Assembly (NCBI RefSeq): GCF_902833645.1
Contig: NZ_CADFGE010000004.1
Coordinates: forward strand, 124,001-188,000
Direction of reading: 5' to 3'
Source of the DNA: Paraburkholderia fungorum
Lineage (GTDB): Bacteria; Pseudomonadota; Gammaproteobacteria; Burkholderiales; Burkholderiaceae
Length of the DNA stretch: 64,000 nt
The notes beneath the pieces were generated by a model. It ran no database searches. It had not been told where the DNA came from and was given only the letters and a program-made list of their open reading frames with translations. Position numbers and translations under genes: made by a program. Positions 41,412 to 50,557 of the stretch are shown here, piece after piece; position 1 is the stretch's first letter; each line of letters begins with the position of its first letter.

Positions 41412-42026
41412 ATGATGAAACTCATCGGTTCGCTCGCCAGCCCGTTCGTGCGTAAAGCGCGGATCGTTCTGGCCGACAAGAAGATCGACTACGAACTCGT
41501 GCCGGAGAACGTCTGGGCGCCCGAGACCACGATTCACACCTTCAATCCGCTCGGCAAAGTGCCGTGTCTCGTGATGGAAGACGGCGAAGCCGTGTTTGAC
41601 TCGCGGGTGATCTGCGAATACGTGGATACGCTGTCGCCGGTGGGCAAGCTGATTCCGCCGTCGGGTCGCGAGCGCGTCGAGGTGCGGTGCTGGGAGGCGC
41701 TCGCCGACGGTATCCTGGACGCGGCGGTGCTGATTCGTCTCGAAGGCACGCAGCGCACGCCCGAGCAGCGCGTGGAAGCCTGGGTCGCGCGGCAGCAACG
41801 CAAGATCGACGAAGGCCTGATCGCGATGTCGCAGGGCCTCGGCAGCAAACCCTGGTGCACGGGCAATCACTACACGCTGGCGGACATCGCGGTGGGTTGC
41901 GCGCTGGGCTACCTCGATTTCCGCATGCCTGAGTTGAACTGGCGCGAAGGGTATCCGAATCTGGATAAGCATTTCCAGAAGCTATCGTTGCGCCAGTCGT
42001 TCATCGATACGGTGCCGGCGGATTGA
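41412..42026 (+). CDS. Glutathione S-transferase family protein
   Basis: This 204-residue GST has an N-terminal thioredoxin-like domain (MKLIGSLASPFVRKARIVL, then NPLGKVPCLVMEDG with the cis-Pro loop) and an alpha-helical C-terminal domain (LADIAVGCALGYLD). The serine in SPFVRK is the likely glutathione-activating residue. I prefer ATG 41412 on spacing from AAAGG at 41398-41402; ATG 41406 and 41415 are alternatives. Divergent from pepP. Substrate unknown. Confidence 0.88.
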   Translation: MMKLIGSLASPFVRKARIVLADKKIDYELVPENVWAPETTIHTFNPLGKVPCLVMEDGEAVFDSRVICEYVDTLSPVGKLIPPSGRERVEVRCWEALADGILDAAVLIRLEGTQRTPEQRVEAWVARQQRKIDEGLIAMSQGLGSKPWCTGNHYTLADIAVGCALGYLDFRMPELNWREGYPNLDKHFQKLSLRQSFIDTVPAD

Positions 42027-42132
42027 GTGAGGTACTCGTTGCCGCGTGGCGGTGAGGTTGTCTGGAATCGAGCCGCCCGTGCGCAGCATATTCAGCAGCG
42101 GATCGCATCGAATCAGTAAGACCTGATTCTTG

Positions 42133-42169
42133 ATAAAGCGCGCTCACGGTTTTCCACAGCGCGCTTTAT
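42133..42169. terminator. Bidirectional terminator, GST gene / lnt
   Basis: ATAAAGCGCGCT (42133-42144) pairs perfectly with AGCGCGCTTTAT (42158-42169), loop of 13. The lnt stop codon lies within the stem. Confidence 0.8.
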
Positions 42170-43884
42170 TGCTTGCCGTTTTGACGCCGTGTAATCGCCG
42201 GACCGAACGCAAACCCGAACGCCAGCAGCAGTAACGAAATCGCCAGCACGGTATTGTTGCCGCTCGTCACATAGGGCGTGCTGCCCGAGGTTCCTTGTAC
42301 CGTCACGTCGAGCGAGCCGATCGTGTACGGCGTCAGGCGCCCGATCACCCGGCCGTTGGCATCGATTGCAGCGGTCATGCCGGTGTTGGTGGCGCGCAGC
42401 ATCGGGCGGCCGGTTTCCAGCGAGCGCATGCGTGCAATCTGCAGGTGCTGATCCAGTGCGATGGTGTCGCCGAACCAGGCAAGATTGGTCGAGTTGACCA
42501 GCACGCCGGCCGGCGTAGCGCTCTCGCGAATGCTCCGTGCGATTTCCTCGCCGAAAATATCCTCGTAGCAGATGTCGACGGCGACCGGCTGGTTGTGCAC
42601 GATGAATGGTTTTTGCACTGGTGCGCCGCGCGCGAAATCCCCAAGCGGGATACTCATCAGATTCACGAACCAGCGGAAACCCCATGGCACGAATTCGCCG
42701 AACGGCACGAGGTGGTGTTTGTCGTAGCGATACACGTCGCGCGTGCCCGGCGTGACGCCGAACAGGCTGTTCGTATAGTCGATTACCTGACCTTCCGGCG
42801 TGATGGTGCCGCCGATTGCGCCGAACACGATCGCGGTGCCAGTGGTATCGGAGAAGTTGCGCACCGCCGACGCGAACTGCGGCGGCAGTTGCTGCGCGAG
42901 CACCGGAATGGCGGTTTCCGGCGTGACGACCAGGTCGGCCGGCTTCGACGTAATCATCTGCTGATACTGATCGATCGCAGCGCGCATGCCGGATTCTTCG
43001 AACTTCATTTCCTGCTTGATGTTGCCCTGGAGCAGGCGCACCGTTAGCGGCGCGTTGGCCGGCAGCGTCCATTGCACGAGCGGCAGGAGGAGGCCAGCCG
43101 CGATCAGCGCAAGCGCGACGGCCGCCGGCACCGCGACTCGTGCGATACCAGGCTTTGCCGCATTGACGGCGCTTCTGCTGTCGTTAGCCTTGGCTTGCCC
43201 GCGCGAGGCCAGCAGCGGCAACAGCGCCTGCACGATCAACGCGGCTACCAGCGCGAGCATCCAGCCGACGCCGTACACACCCGCCACCGGCGCAAAGCCG
43301 GCGAACGGGCCATCTACCTGTGCGTAACCGCTCGCGAGCCACGGAAAGCCGGTGAACACCGTGCCGCGCAACCATTCGCCGATCGCCCACGCGCTCGCAA
43401 ACGCCAGCGCGCCGTGCCAGGTCGGCGAGAACGGTTGATCGGCGCCGACCGCGCTGTTGCGTGCATGGCCGGCGCAGAACGACCAGATGCCCGCAGCCAG
43501 AGCCGGGTACACGGCCAGATACAGCGAGAACAGTGCGACCGCCGCGCCTGCGAGCGGTGCGGCCATGCCGCCGTAGTCGTGCATGCTGACATACAGCCAC
43601 CACACACCGGTGACGTAGTTGCCGAAGCCGAAAGCGCCACCTGTCAGCGCGGCGCTTTTCCAGCTGGTGGTGCGAGTCAGCCACGCAAAAAAGAACACGA
43701 AGATCACGAGTTCGAGCCAGCCGCCGTGCGGCGTCGGGGCGAACGACAGCGTATTGGCCGCACCGGCGGCCAACGCGACGAGGTAATGCCAGCGGGGCAG
43801 TGCGCGGCCGCGGGTTTCCCGGGTGGCGGGGGCGGCAGGAGCACTCACGCCGCGGCGCGAACGGGATGTAATCGGGTCGGCCAT
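42166..43884 (-). CDS. lnt: Apolipoprotein N-acyltransferase
   Basis: Inner-membrane enzyme of 572 residues that N-acylates the lipid-modified cysteine of lipoproteins. An N-terminal hydrophobic domain (several membrane segments, including GWLELVIFVFFFAWLT) is followed by a periplasmic nitrilase domain. The catalytic triad fits Glu in VVTPETAIPVL, Lys in DKHHLVPFGEFVPW or the following lysines, and Cys in VDICYEDIFGEE. It is last in the miaB-phoH-ybeY-chaC-corC-lnt group, 82 bases after corC. Confidence 0.95.
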   Translation of the reverse strand: MADPITSRSRRGVSAPAAPATRETRGRALPRWHYLVALAAGAANTLSFAPTPHGGWLELVIFVFFFAWLTRTTSWKSAALTGGAFGFGNYVTGVWWLYVSMHDYGGMAAPLAGAAVALFSLYLAVYPALAAGIWSFCAGHARNSAVGADQPFSPTWHGALAFASAWAIGEWLRGTVFTGFPWLASGYAQVDGPFAGFAPVAGVYGVGWMLALVAALIVQALLPLLASRGQAKANDSRSAVNAAKPGIARVAVPAAVALALIAAGLLLPLVQWTLPANAPLTVRLLQGNIKQEMKFEESGMRAAIDQYQQMITSKPADLVVTPETAIPVLAQQLPPQFASAVRNFSDTTGTAIVFGAIGGTITPEGQVIDYTNSLFGVTPGTRDVYRYDKHHLVPFGEFVPWGFRWFVNLMSIPLGDFARGAPVQKPFIVHNQPVAVDICYEDIFGEEIARSIRESATPAGVLVNSTNLAWFGDTIALDQHLQIARMRSLETGRPMLRATNTGMTAAIDANGRVIGRLTPYTIGSLDVTVQGTSGSTPYVTSGNNTVLAISLLLLAFGFAFGPAITRRQNGKQ

Positions 43885-43966
43885 TGTTGCGCGGTCGGCG
43901 TGAGGAGTTAAGGAAGCAAAGAGAGAAAGCGACTCAGAAGCGGTTCAGAAACGACTCGGAAGCGGC

Positions 43967-44860
43967 TCAGGTCTGCACATGCTGGGCTTCGCGCTCACGC
44001 TGGCCGGCGAGCGGGTCGCGGCGCACCAGCAGCATGTGAATCTGGCGGGCATCGCCGCGCAGAATCTCGAAGATCAGATCGTCGAGCCGGACTTTCTCGC
44101 CGCGATGCGGCACCCGTCCGAAATGATGCGTGACCAGACCGCCGATCGTATCGACTTCATCGTCTGAGTAATGCGTGCCGAAAGCCTCGTTGAACTGCTC
44201 GATTTCGGTGAGCGCGCGCACGCGGAAACGGCCGTCCGGCGAGGCAATGATGTTGCCGCTTTCCTCGTCGAAATCGTATTCGTCTTCGATATCGCCGACG
44301 ATCTGTTCCAGCACGTCTTCGATCGTGATCAGGCCGGCCACGCCGCCGTATTCGTCGACCACCACCGCGAGGTGGTTGCGATTCACGCGAAAGTCGTGCA
44401 GCAGCACGTTCAGGCGCTTCGACTCCGGGATGAAGACGGCGGGGCGCAGCATGCCGCGCACGTCGAATTCTTCTTCGGCGTAATAGCGCAGCAGGTCTTT
44501 CGCGAGCAGCACACCGATGATGTTGTCGCGATTGCCCTCGTAGACCGGATAGCGCGAGTGCGCTTTTTCCAGCACGTAGGGGATGAATTCGGCGGGATTG
44601 TCCGCGATGTTGATCGCGTCCATTTGTGCGCGCGGCACCATGATGTCGCGGGCGCTGAGTTCGGACACCTGGAACACGCCCTCGATCATCGACAGCGAGT
44701 CGGCGTCGATCAGGTTGCGCTCGTGGGCGTCCTGGAGGATCTCCAGGAGTTCCGCGCGCGAGTCGGGCTCAGGCGAGATGAAGTCGGTCAGACGCTCGAG
44801 GAGTGAGCGTTTTTCTTGCGTTTTGTCGGTTTGGCGTCGACTGGGATACGTGTCGTTCAT
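43967..44860 (-). CDS. corC: CorC/HlyC family protein with CBS pair
   Basis: This 297-residue protein has two CBS domains (VPRAQMDAINIADNPAEF... and HLAVVVDEYGGVAGLITIED) and a C-terminal CorC/HlyC domain (DTIGGLVTHHFGRVPHRGEK). No membrane segment is present, unlike the longer DUF21 forms. E. coli CorC is linked to magnesium and cobalt efflux. I set the start at ATG 44860 (MNDTYPSRRQ); the extension to 44920 looks non-coding. It is upstream of lnt and 220 bases downstream of chaC. Confidence 0.9.
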   Translation of the reverse strand: MNDTYPSRRQTDKTQEKRSLLERLTDFISPEPDSRAELLEILQDAHERNLIDADSLSMIEGVFQVSELSARDIMVPRAQMDAINIADNPAEFIPYVLEKAHSRYPVYEGNRDNIIGVLLAKDLLRYYAEEEFDVRGMLRPAVFIPESKRLNVLLHDFRVNRNHLAVVVDEYGGVAGLITIEDVLEQIVGDIEDEYDFDEESGNIIASPDGRFRVRALTEIEQFNEAFGTHYSDDEVDTIGGLVTHHFGRVPHRGEKVRLDDLIFEILRGDARQIHMLLVRRDPLAGQREREAQHVQT

Positions 44861-45080
44861 GGTAGTGCGCCCGGCGAGACTGGGCGCGCTGTTGCAGAGC
44901 ATTAAGGATACACCAGGCACATGGCAGGACCGTGTCCCGCCTGGCCGGGCGATGAGTGAAGCGGTAATGAAAGCCTCCAGCCGCGCGCGGCAAAGGCGTG
45001 GGTCAATCCTAACTGATTACCGGAGAAAAAGCGTTTTCGAGCAAAAAAGCGTGGTTACCCGCGCTTACTTCGCCTCCGCG

Positions 45081-45785
45081 TTACGCCTGCCCGGCCTCGC
45101 GGCTTTTTTCACGGCAGCGCTCGAGCAAGGCTTCGAGCGCGCGGTCGGGCATGCCGCTTTCGCGCAGCGCGTGGACGGTGCGGCTGACATAGTCGAGTGT
45201 GGTGCCGTAACGGCCGCTCGCGCAGCCGAACACGGCTTTGACGACCTCGTCGCGCAGCTTGCCGGTGTAGGTCGGCACGTCGCGGCGCATCACGAACGCG
45301 AGCGCATCGACGCGCCGGCCGTCGGCGAGCACGCAGGGCAGCCACGCCGGGCGGTACGACCCCATCGGCATTTCGCGGCGCCACAAGGCCTCCAGATGCG
45401 GCATCGCGCCCTCGGCGGCGAGCCGAAAGGCGATGCCGGAGCACGAACCGCCGCGGTCGAGCGCGAGTACGAGGCCCGGCTGTTCGGGCGTGCCGCGATT
45501 CACGCGCGACCACAGATACAGTCCGCGATGATAGCCGTGCACTCTCGAACGGGTGGCTTCGACGGTGGGCAAACCGGGATTCCAGATCAGCGACCCATAG
45601 CCGAACAGCCAGAGATCGCTCTTGCGGTCCCAATCGCGCAACGTGCATTCGAGCGACGCGCGCAATTCCTCGTCCGTCAACAGCCGCGATTCGCCTAGCG
45701 CGGGCGGATAGTCCGGGCAGGGCGTGTTGCGAAGATCGGCTTCAGGGGAGGACGTGCTCACGGTAGTTTTTAACGGTGATGGCAA
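45081..45785 (-). CDS. ChaC-like gamma-glutamylcyclotransferase
   Basis: ChaC family protein of 234 residues predicted to split glutathione into 5-oxoproline and Cys-Gly. The substrate loop is LWLFGYGSLIWNPG, a family hallmark, with a catalytic glutamate region in EALWRREMPMG. The start is uncertain: TTG 45785 begins four bases after the ybeY stop, while GTG 45761 gives a slightly shorter protein; neither has a good Shine-Dalgarno. It sits inside the otherwise conserved ybeY-corC-lnt order, so it looks like an insertion into that operon. Confidence 0.87.
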   Translation of the reverse strand: MPSPLKTTVSTSSPEADLRNTPCPDYPPALGESRLLTDEELRASLECTLRDWDRKSDLWLFGYGSLIWNPGLPTVEATRSRVHGYHRGLYLWSRVNRGTPEQPGLVLALDRGGSCSGIAFRLAAEGAMPHLEALWRREMPMGSYRPAWLPCVLADGRRVDALAFVMRRDVPTYTGKLRDEVVKAVFGCASGRYGTTLDYVSRTVHALRESGMPDRALEALLERCREKSREAGQA

Positions 45786-45788
45786 AGA

Positions 45789-46250
45789 CTATTGATAAGG
45801 ATCCGGGAAACCGAGCTTGCCGAGGATTTCAGTCTCGATCGCTTCCATTTCCTCGGCCTCTTCCTCGACCTCGTGGTCGTAACCTTGCGCATGGAGGGTG
45901 CCGTGCACCAGCAGATGCGCGTAGTGCGCAAGCAGCGGTTTGCCCTGTTCGGTGGCTTCTTTCTCCACCACGGGACAGCACAGGATCAGGTCGCCGGTTA
46001 CCGGATCGTCTTCCGATTCAGCGTAGGCGAACGTCAGCACGTTGGTCGAATAGTCTTTGCCGCGATAGGTACGGTTAAGCGTGCGGCCTTCCTCGGCGTC
46101 GACGAAACGCACGGTCAGCTCGCCGTCCGCGAAGAGCGCCGCCTTGATCCAGCCGGCCACGGTGGCGCGCGGCAGCAGCGCCTTGTGTTCCGGCCAGGCC
46201 TTGGCGGCGGGGAATTGCAGATTCAACGTCAGTTTCGGTGCGCGGCTCAT
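45789..46250 (-). CDS. ybeY: rRNA maturation endoribonuclease YbeY
   Basis: YbeY of 153 residues is a zinc-dependent ribonuclease in 16S rRNA 3'-end processing and ribosome quality control. The metal motif [11 protein letters not shown] supplies His116, His120 and His126. [18 protein letters not shown] is the second conserved block. It is 79 bases downstream of phoH. It ends just before the ChaC gene. Confidence 0.96.
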   Translation of the reverse strand: MSRAPKLTLNLQFPAAKAWPEHKALLPRATVAGWIKAALFADGELTVRFVDAEEGRTLNRTYRGKDYSTNVLTFAYAESEDDPVTGDLILCCPVVEKEATEQGKPLLAHYAHLLVHGTLHAQGYDHEVEEEAEEMEAIETEILGKLGFPDPYQ

Positions 46251-46329
46251 GCGGTTTTGACGACTTGTTGCTCTTGTTGCTTGGGTTGCTGCGGCATATC
46301 GAGTGAATTTTGCTGCATATCAGCGCAAA

Positions 46330-47403
46330 TTAGCGCGAATCCGCCGGACCGGCGCTTTTCTGCGAATGCGCATCGTACGCCTCCACAATTCGCGCGACCA
46401 GCGGATGCCGCACCACGTCGGCGCTCGTGAAACGCGTGAGCGCAATCCCACGCACGTCCGACAGCACCTGCTGCGCTTCGATCAGCCCACTCTTCGCGCC
46501 GCGCGGCAGGTCGACCTGCGTCGTGTCGCCGGTCACCACCGCCTTCGAGCCGAAGCCGATCCGCGTGAGGAACATCTTCATCTGCTCGGGCGTGGTGTTC
46601 TGCGCCTCGTCGAGGATGATGAACGCGTGATTCAGCGTGCGGCCGCGCATATAGGCGAGCGGTGCGATTTCGATCATCTGCCGCTCGAACATCTTGGCGG
46701 TTTTATCGAAGCCAAGCAGGTCGTACAGCGCATCGTACAGCGGGCGCAGATACGGATCGACCTTCTGTGCCAGATCGCCCGGCAGGAAGCCGAGGCGCTC
46801 ACCCGCTTCGACGGCCGGCCGCGTCAGCACGATGCGTTTGACCTGATCGCGTTCCAGCGCGTCCACCGCGCAAGCCACGGCGAGATACGTCTTGCCCGTA
46901 CCCGCCGGACCGACCCCGAAAGTCACGTCGTGCGAAATGATCTGCTTCAGATACTCGCGTTGCGCCGGCGTGCGGCCGCGCAGGTCGGCGCGCCGCGTGT
47001 ACAGCTTCGGGCCGAGTTCTTCGAGGTCGTCTTCGCCGGTGTCGGCGGGTTGATCGAACGGATGATCCGGGTTGCCGGGGAAGCGCGCGTCGACCGTTTC
47101 CGCTCCCTGGCCGTTGCCGTTCGCACGATGGCGCGCCGGGTGGCGCACTTCGACGAGCGCGAGCTGGATGTCGTCGACCGACAGCGGCTCGCGCGCGTTG
47201 TTGTAGAAGTTTTCGAGCGCGGTGAGCGCGAGTTTCGCGCCGCGCCCGCGAATCGTGATGCGATGGCCACGGCGTTGCAGCGTCACGTCGAGCGCCTGCT
47301 CGATCTGCCGCAGATTTTCGTCGAGCGGTCCGCAGAGGTTGGCGAGCCGCGCGTTGTCGTCGCGCGGTGCGGTGAATTCCAGATGCTGCTGAGTGGTCTT
47401 CAA
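46330..47403 (-). CDS. phoH: PhoH family ATPase
   Basis: PhoH/YbeZ-type P-loop protein of 357 residues. An N-terminal domain of about 130 residues precedes the ATPase with Walker A GPAGTGKT at residues 165-172 and Walker B in [12 protein letters not shown]. It works with YbeY, its neighbour, and has predicted RNA helicase activity. The first codon is TTG 47403 ([10 protein letters not shown]); no upstream ATG is in frame and the Shine-Dalgarno is weak. It follows miaB by 47 bases. Confidence 0.93.
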   Translation of the reverse strand: MKTTQQHLEFTAPRDDNARLANLCGPLDENLRQIEQALDVTLQRRGHRITIRGRGAKLALTALENFYNNAREPLSVDDIQLALVEVRHPARHRANGNGQGAETVDARFPGNPDHPFDQPADTGEDDLEELGPKLYTRRADLRGRTPAQREYLKQIISHDVTFGVGPAGTGKTYLAVACAVDALERDQVKRIVLTRPAVEAGERLGFLPGDLAQKVDPYLRPLYDALYDLLGFDKTAKMFERQMIEIAPLAYMRGRTLNHAFIILDEAQNTTPEQMKMFLTRIGFGSKAVVTGDTTQVDLPRGAKSGLIEAQQVLSDVRGIALTRFTSADVVRHPLVARIVEAYDAHSQKSAGPADSR

Positions 47404-47450
47404 GGCGGTGGATCGATCCTGTCGGGTTCGCGACGCCGGGCGGGCGTCGC

Positions 47451-48824
47451 TCAGTGAGTGGTCGCGGGTGCGTCGTCGTGCACCAGCACGAGTTCGCCGC
47501 GTAACGAATGTGGGTACGCATGGACGATTTTCACGTCCACCATCTGACCGATCAGCCGCGCATGCGAGGCGACCGGTGCGGGAAAATTCACCACGCGATT
47601 GTTTTCCGTGCGGCCCGCGAGTTCGTTCGGGTCCTTGCGTGCCGGGCGTTCGACCAGAATCCGCTCGACCTTGCCGACCATCGAATCGCTGATGCGCTGC
47701 ACGTTTTCTTCGATCGTGGCCTGCAGATGTTGCAGACGTTTGAGTTTCACTTCACGCGGCGTGTCGTCGTGCAGATTCGCGGCGGGCGTGCCGGGACGCG
47801 GGCTGTAGATGAACGAGAAGCTGGTGTCGTATTTCATCTCGTGAACCAGCGCCATCATCTTGTCGAAGTCTTCTTCGGTCTCGCCGGGGAAGCCGACGAT
47901 CATGTCGGTCGACAAGGACAGGTCCGGGCGGATTGCGCGCAGCTTGCGGATCACCGACTTGTATTCGAGCACCGTGTAGCCACGCTTCATCGCCATCAGG
48001 ATGCGGTCTGAGCCGTGCTGCACCGGCAGATGCAGATGGCTGACGAGCTTCGGCACCTTGGCGTAGGTGTCGATCAGGCGCTGCGTGAATTCCTTCGGGT
48101 GCGACGTGGTATAGCGAATCCGTTCGATGCCCGGGATATCCGCGACATATTCGATCAACTGGGCGAAGTCGGCGATTTCGGTCGAGCCGAGCGTGATGCC
48201 CGCGCGGTACGCATTCACGTTCTGGCCGAGCAGCGTGACTTCACGCACACCCTGGTCGGCGAGACCGGCGATTTCGGTCAGCACGTCGTCCAGCGGGCGC
48301 GACACTTCTTCGCCACGCGTATAAGGCACGACGCAGTAGCTGCAGTACTTGCTGCAACCTTCCATGATCGACACGAACGCGCTCGGACCGTCGACGCGCG
48401 CCGGCGGCAGGTGATCGAACTTTTCGATTTCCGGGAACGAGATGTCGACCTGCGCGCGGCCGCTCTCGCGGCGTTTGTCGATCATTTGCGGCAGACGGTG
48501 CAGCGTTTGCGGACCGAACACCAGATCGACATACGGCGCGCGCGACACGATCGACGCGCCTTCCTGGCTTGCCACGCAGCCACCCACGCCGATGATCAGA
48601 TCCGGATTCGCTTCCTTCAGCTCGCGCACGCGGCCGAGATCGGAGAAAACTTTTTCCTGCGCTTTTTCGCGCACCGAGCACGTGTTGAACAGAATGACGT
48701 CCGCGTCTTCCGGCGTGTCGGTCTTGACGAGTCCTTCAGCCGCGCCGAGTACGTCGACCATCTTGTCGGAGTCGTACTCATTCATCTGGCAGCCAAAGGT
48801 TTTTACATAAACTTTCTTGATCAT
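47451..48824 (-). CDS. miaB: tRNA-2-methylthio-N6-dimethylallyladenosine synthase
   Basis: Radical SAM methylthiotransferase of 457 residues that adds the 2-methylthio group to i6A37 in tRNA. The N-terminal cluster ligands are Cys12, Cys49 and Cys83; the radical SAM cysteines are Cys157, Cys161 and Cys164 (CSKYCSYC). A C-terminal TRAM domain ends in SLRGELVL. It is the first gene of the miaB-phoH-ybeY unit. ATG 48824 gives normal length. Confidence 0.98.
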   Translation of the reverse strand: MIKKVYVKTFGCQMNEYDSDKMVDVLGAAEGLVKTDTPEDADVILFNTCSVREKAQEKVFSDLGRVRELKEANPDLIIGVGGCVASQEGASIVSRAPYVDLVFGPQTLHRLPQMIDKRRESGRAQVDISFPEIEKFDHLPPARVDGPSAFVSIMEGCSKYCSYCVVPYTRGEEVSRPLDDVLTEIAGLADQGVREVTLLGQNVNAYRAGITLGSTEIADFAQLIEYVADIPGIERIRYTTSHPKEFTQRLIDTYAKVPKLVSHLHLPVQHGSDRILMAMKRGYTVLEYKSVIRKLRAIRPDLSLSTDMIVGFPGETEEDFDKMMALVHEMKYDTSFSFIYSPRPGTPAANLHDDTPREVKLKRLQHLQATIEENVQRISDSMVGKVERILVERPARKDPNELAGRTENNRVVNFPAPVASHARLIGQMVDVKIVHAYPHSLRGELVLVHDDAPATTH

Positions 48825-49024
48825 CGATTTTCGCCGGTCGCAGTGGTTAACCTGGGGGCGTCGTTTAAAAGGTGTAGAGGGGGCGAACGTGCGGGTAGCG
48901 TGCGGGCGGCCCGCGGGATGGTGTTCAAGTCCGCTCGAGCTGGCCCGGGGCCCGCGAGGGTCAATTCCGGTCCACGCTCATGACCCATTCGACAGATTCG
49001 ACACGTTCGCAACGTAGCTCATCA

Positions 49025-50008
49025 TTATAGCCCTTCATCGGCTGCGGTTTCTGCCGCGGCGGTTGCCCGCGACTGCTCCGGCGGCAAGCCCAGCAGGGCT
49101 TCCAGTTCGTCCGATACCTGCGCGAAGCGCTCGCTCAGGAAATCCAGCAACACGCGCACGCGCGGCGCCATGAACCGGTTGCGGTGGTAGAGCGCGTGCA
49201 ACGGCGCGTCTGGATAGCGCCATTCGGGTAGCAGGATTTTCAGGCAGTCGCTGCGTAAGTCCGCTTCCACGTCCCACATCGACTTGATGACGATCCCGTA
49301 GCCGCGCCGGGCCCATTCGCGGGCCACGGCGCCGTCGTTGGTTTCCCGGGATGTCTCGAACGGCACGGTGTAGTGCTGCACTTCGTCGCCGCGCGTGAAG
49401 CGCCATTCGTTGACGGGCCCTGAAGCGGTGCCAAGAACGATGCAATCGAAATTCGCCAGATCGTGCGGATCTTTCGGCTCGCCCTTGCGCGCGATGTATT
49501 CCGGCGACGCGCACAGCACCCGCCGGTTCGGCGCGAGCTTGCGGGCGACCAGCGAGCTGTCCTGCGGCACGCCGAAGCGGATCGCCAGATCGATGTCTTC
49601 CTGCACCAGATTCGATAGCGAATCCGACAGCGTCAGCGCGAACGTGACTTCCGGGTAGAGCGCGTTGAACTCGTCGAGCCAGTGCATCAGCAGATTGCGG
49701 CCGAAGTCCGAGGTTGCCGACACGCGCACCTTGCCGCGCACCACGCCCTGGCCGGCCTGCAGTGCGGCCTCGGCGTCGTCGAGCGATTGCAGCGCCTGGC
49801 GGCAGCAGTTCAGGTACAGGCGCCCCTCGTCGGTCAGCCTGAGCTGCCGGGTGGTGCGCTCGAACAGCCTGGCTTTCAGGCCGGCTTCGAGCTTGGCCAG
49901 CCGCGCGCTGGCGGCGGCCGGCGTCAGGCCCATCTTGCGGCCCGCAGCCGAGAGGCTGCCTTGCTGCGCCGCTTCGACGAACAGGCGGATGTCACCGAGG
50001 CTATCCAT
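49025..50008 (-). CDS. LysR family transcriptional regulator
   Basis: LysR regulator of 327 residues, CrgA/DmlR-like subgroup. The N-terminal helix-turn-helix is GSLSAAGRKMGLTPAAASARLA, and the ligand domain follows (RVSATSDFGRNLLMHWLDEF). ATG 50008 has AAAGG about eight bases upstream; the GTG before it is less likely. It is divergent from a VOC gene and an MFS exporter gene. A perfect T-N11-A palindrome lies in the shared upstream region, so it probably controls itself and those genes. The inducer is unknown. Confidence 0.92.
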   Translation of the reverse strand: MDSLGDIRLFVEAAQQGSLSAAGRKMGLTPAAASARLAKLEAGLKARLFERTTRQLRLTDEGRLYLNCCRQALQSLDDAEAALQAGQGVVRGKVRVSATSDFGRNLLMHWLDEFNALYPEVTFALTLSDSLSNLVQEDIDLAIRFGVPQDSSLVARKLAPNRRVLCASPEYIARKGEPKDPHDLANFDCIVLGTASGPVNEWRFTRGDEVQHYTVPFETSRETNDGAVAREWARRGYGIVIKSMWDVEADLRSDCLKILLPEWRYPDAPLHALYHRNRFMAPRVRVLLDFLSERFAQVSDELEALLGLPPEQSRATAAAETAADEGL

Positions 50009-50025
50009 CACGACCTTTCAACAGA

Positions 50026-50044
50026 ATTTGAAAATGCTTCAAAT
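50026..50044. promoter_or_regulatory. Candidate LysR operator in divergent region
   Basis: ATTTGAA-N5-TTCAAAT is a perfect inverted repeat with a T-N11-A core, 18 bases upstream of the LysR start codon. It lies 81 bases before the VOC gene. Confidence 0.6.
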
Positions 50045-50124
50045 GCTACGCCAATTATCAAATCGACGTGCCGCGCTCACAATGCAGTCCTCGTAAACCC
50101 TTTGTGCTGCGTGCAACCCACACC

Positions 50125-50535
50125 ATGCAACTCGATCACGCAACGATCGTCACCGCCGATCTTGACGCCGCCCGACGTTTCTTCGTCGACGTCGTTGGGC
50201 TGACCCAGGGTGCGCGCCCGCCGTTTTCGATCGATGGCTACTGGTTGTACGCGAACGGCCGTCCACTGATTCATCTGATCGACGCGACCGTGGCTGCTCA
50301 GGTGGGCAGAGTCGCGCCGCGTATCGACCATATCGCTTTCCGGCTGGAGAGCGCTGACGAATGGCAGGCGTTGTTGCAGCGCCTGCATGCGACAGACACG
50401 CCTTATCAGCTAGCCGAAGTACCGCAGATGGGTCCGCAGCAAGCCGAATTGCAATTGTTCGTCGCGCTCGCGCCGGGTGTGGTCATCGAATTTGTGACCG
50501 CGCTGCAGCACGTCGACCGTAGTAAACACGCTTAA
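50125..50535 (+). CDS. VOC family (glyoxalase/extradiol-like) protein
   Basis: A 136-residue vicinal-oxygen-chelate protein. The fold signature is MQLDHATIVTADLDAARRFF at the start and DHIAFRLES in the middle, with a Glu near the end in VIEFVTAL. His4, the middle His and the final Glu could bind a metal. Substrate unknown. ATG 50125 is chosen because the domain starts there. It is 22 bases upstream of the MFS exporter gene and likely in the same transcript under the divergent LysR regulator. Confidence 0.85.
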   Translation: MQLDHATIVTADLDAARRFFVDVVGLTQGARPPFSIDGYWLYANGRPLIHLIDATVAAQVGRVAPRIDHIAFRLESADEWQALLQRLHATDTPYQLAEVPQMGPQQAELQLFVALAPGVVIEFVTALQHVDRSKHA

Positions 50536-50557
50536 CTTTAGAACCTGGAGTAGAAAA

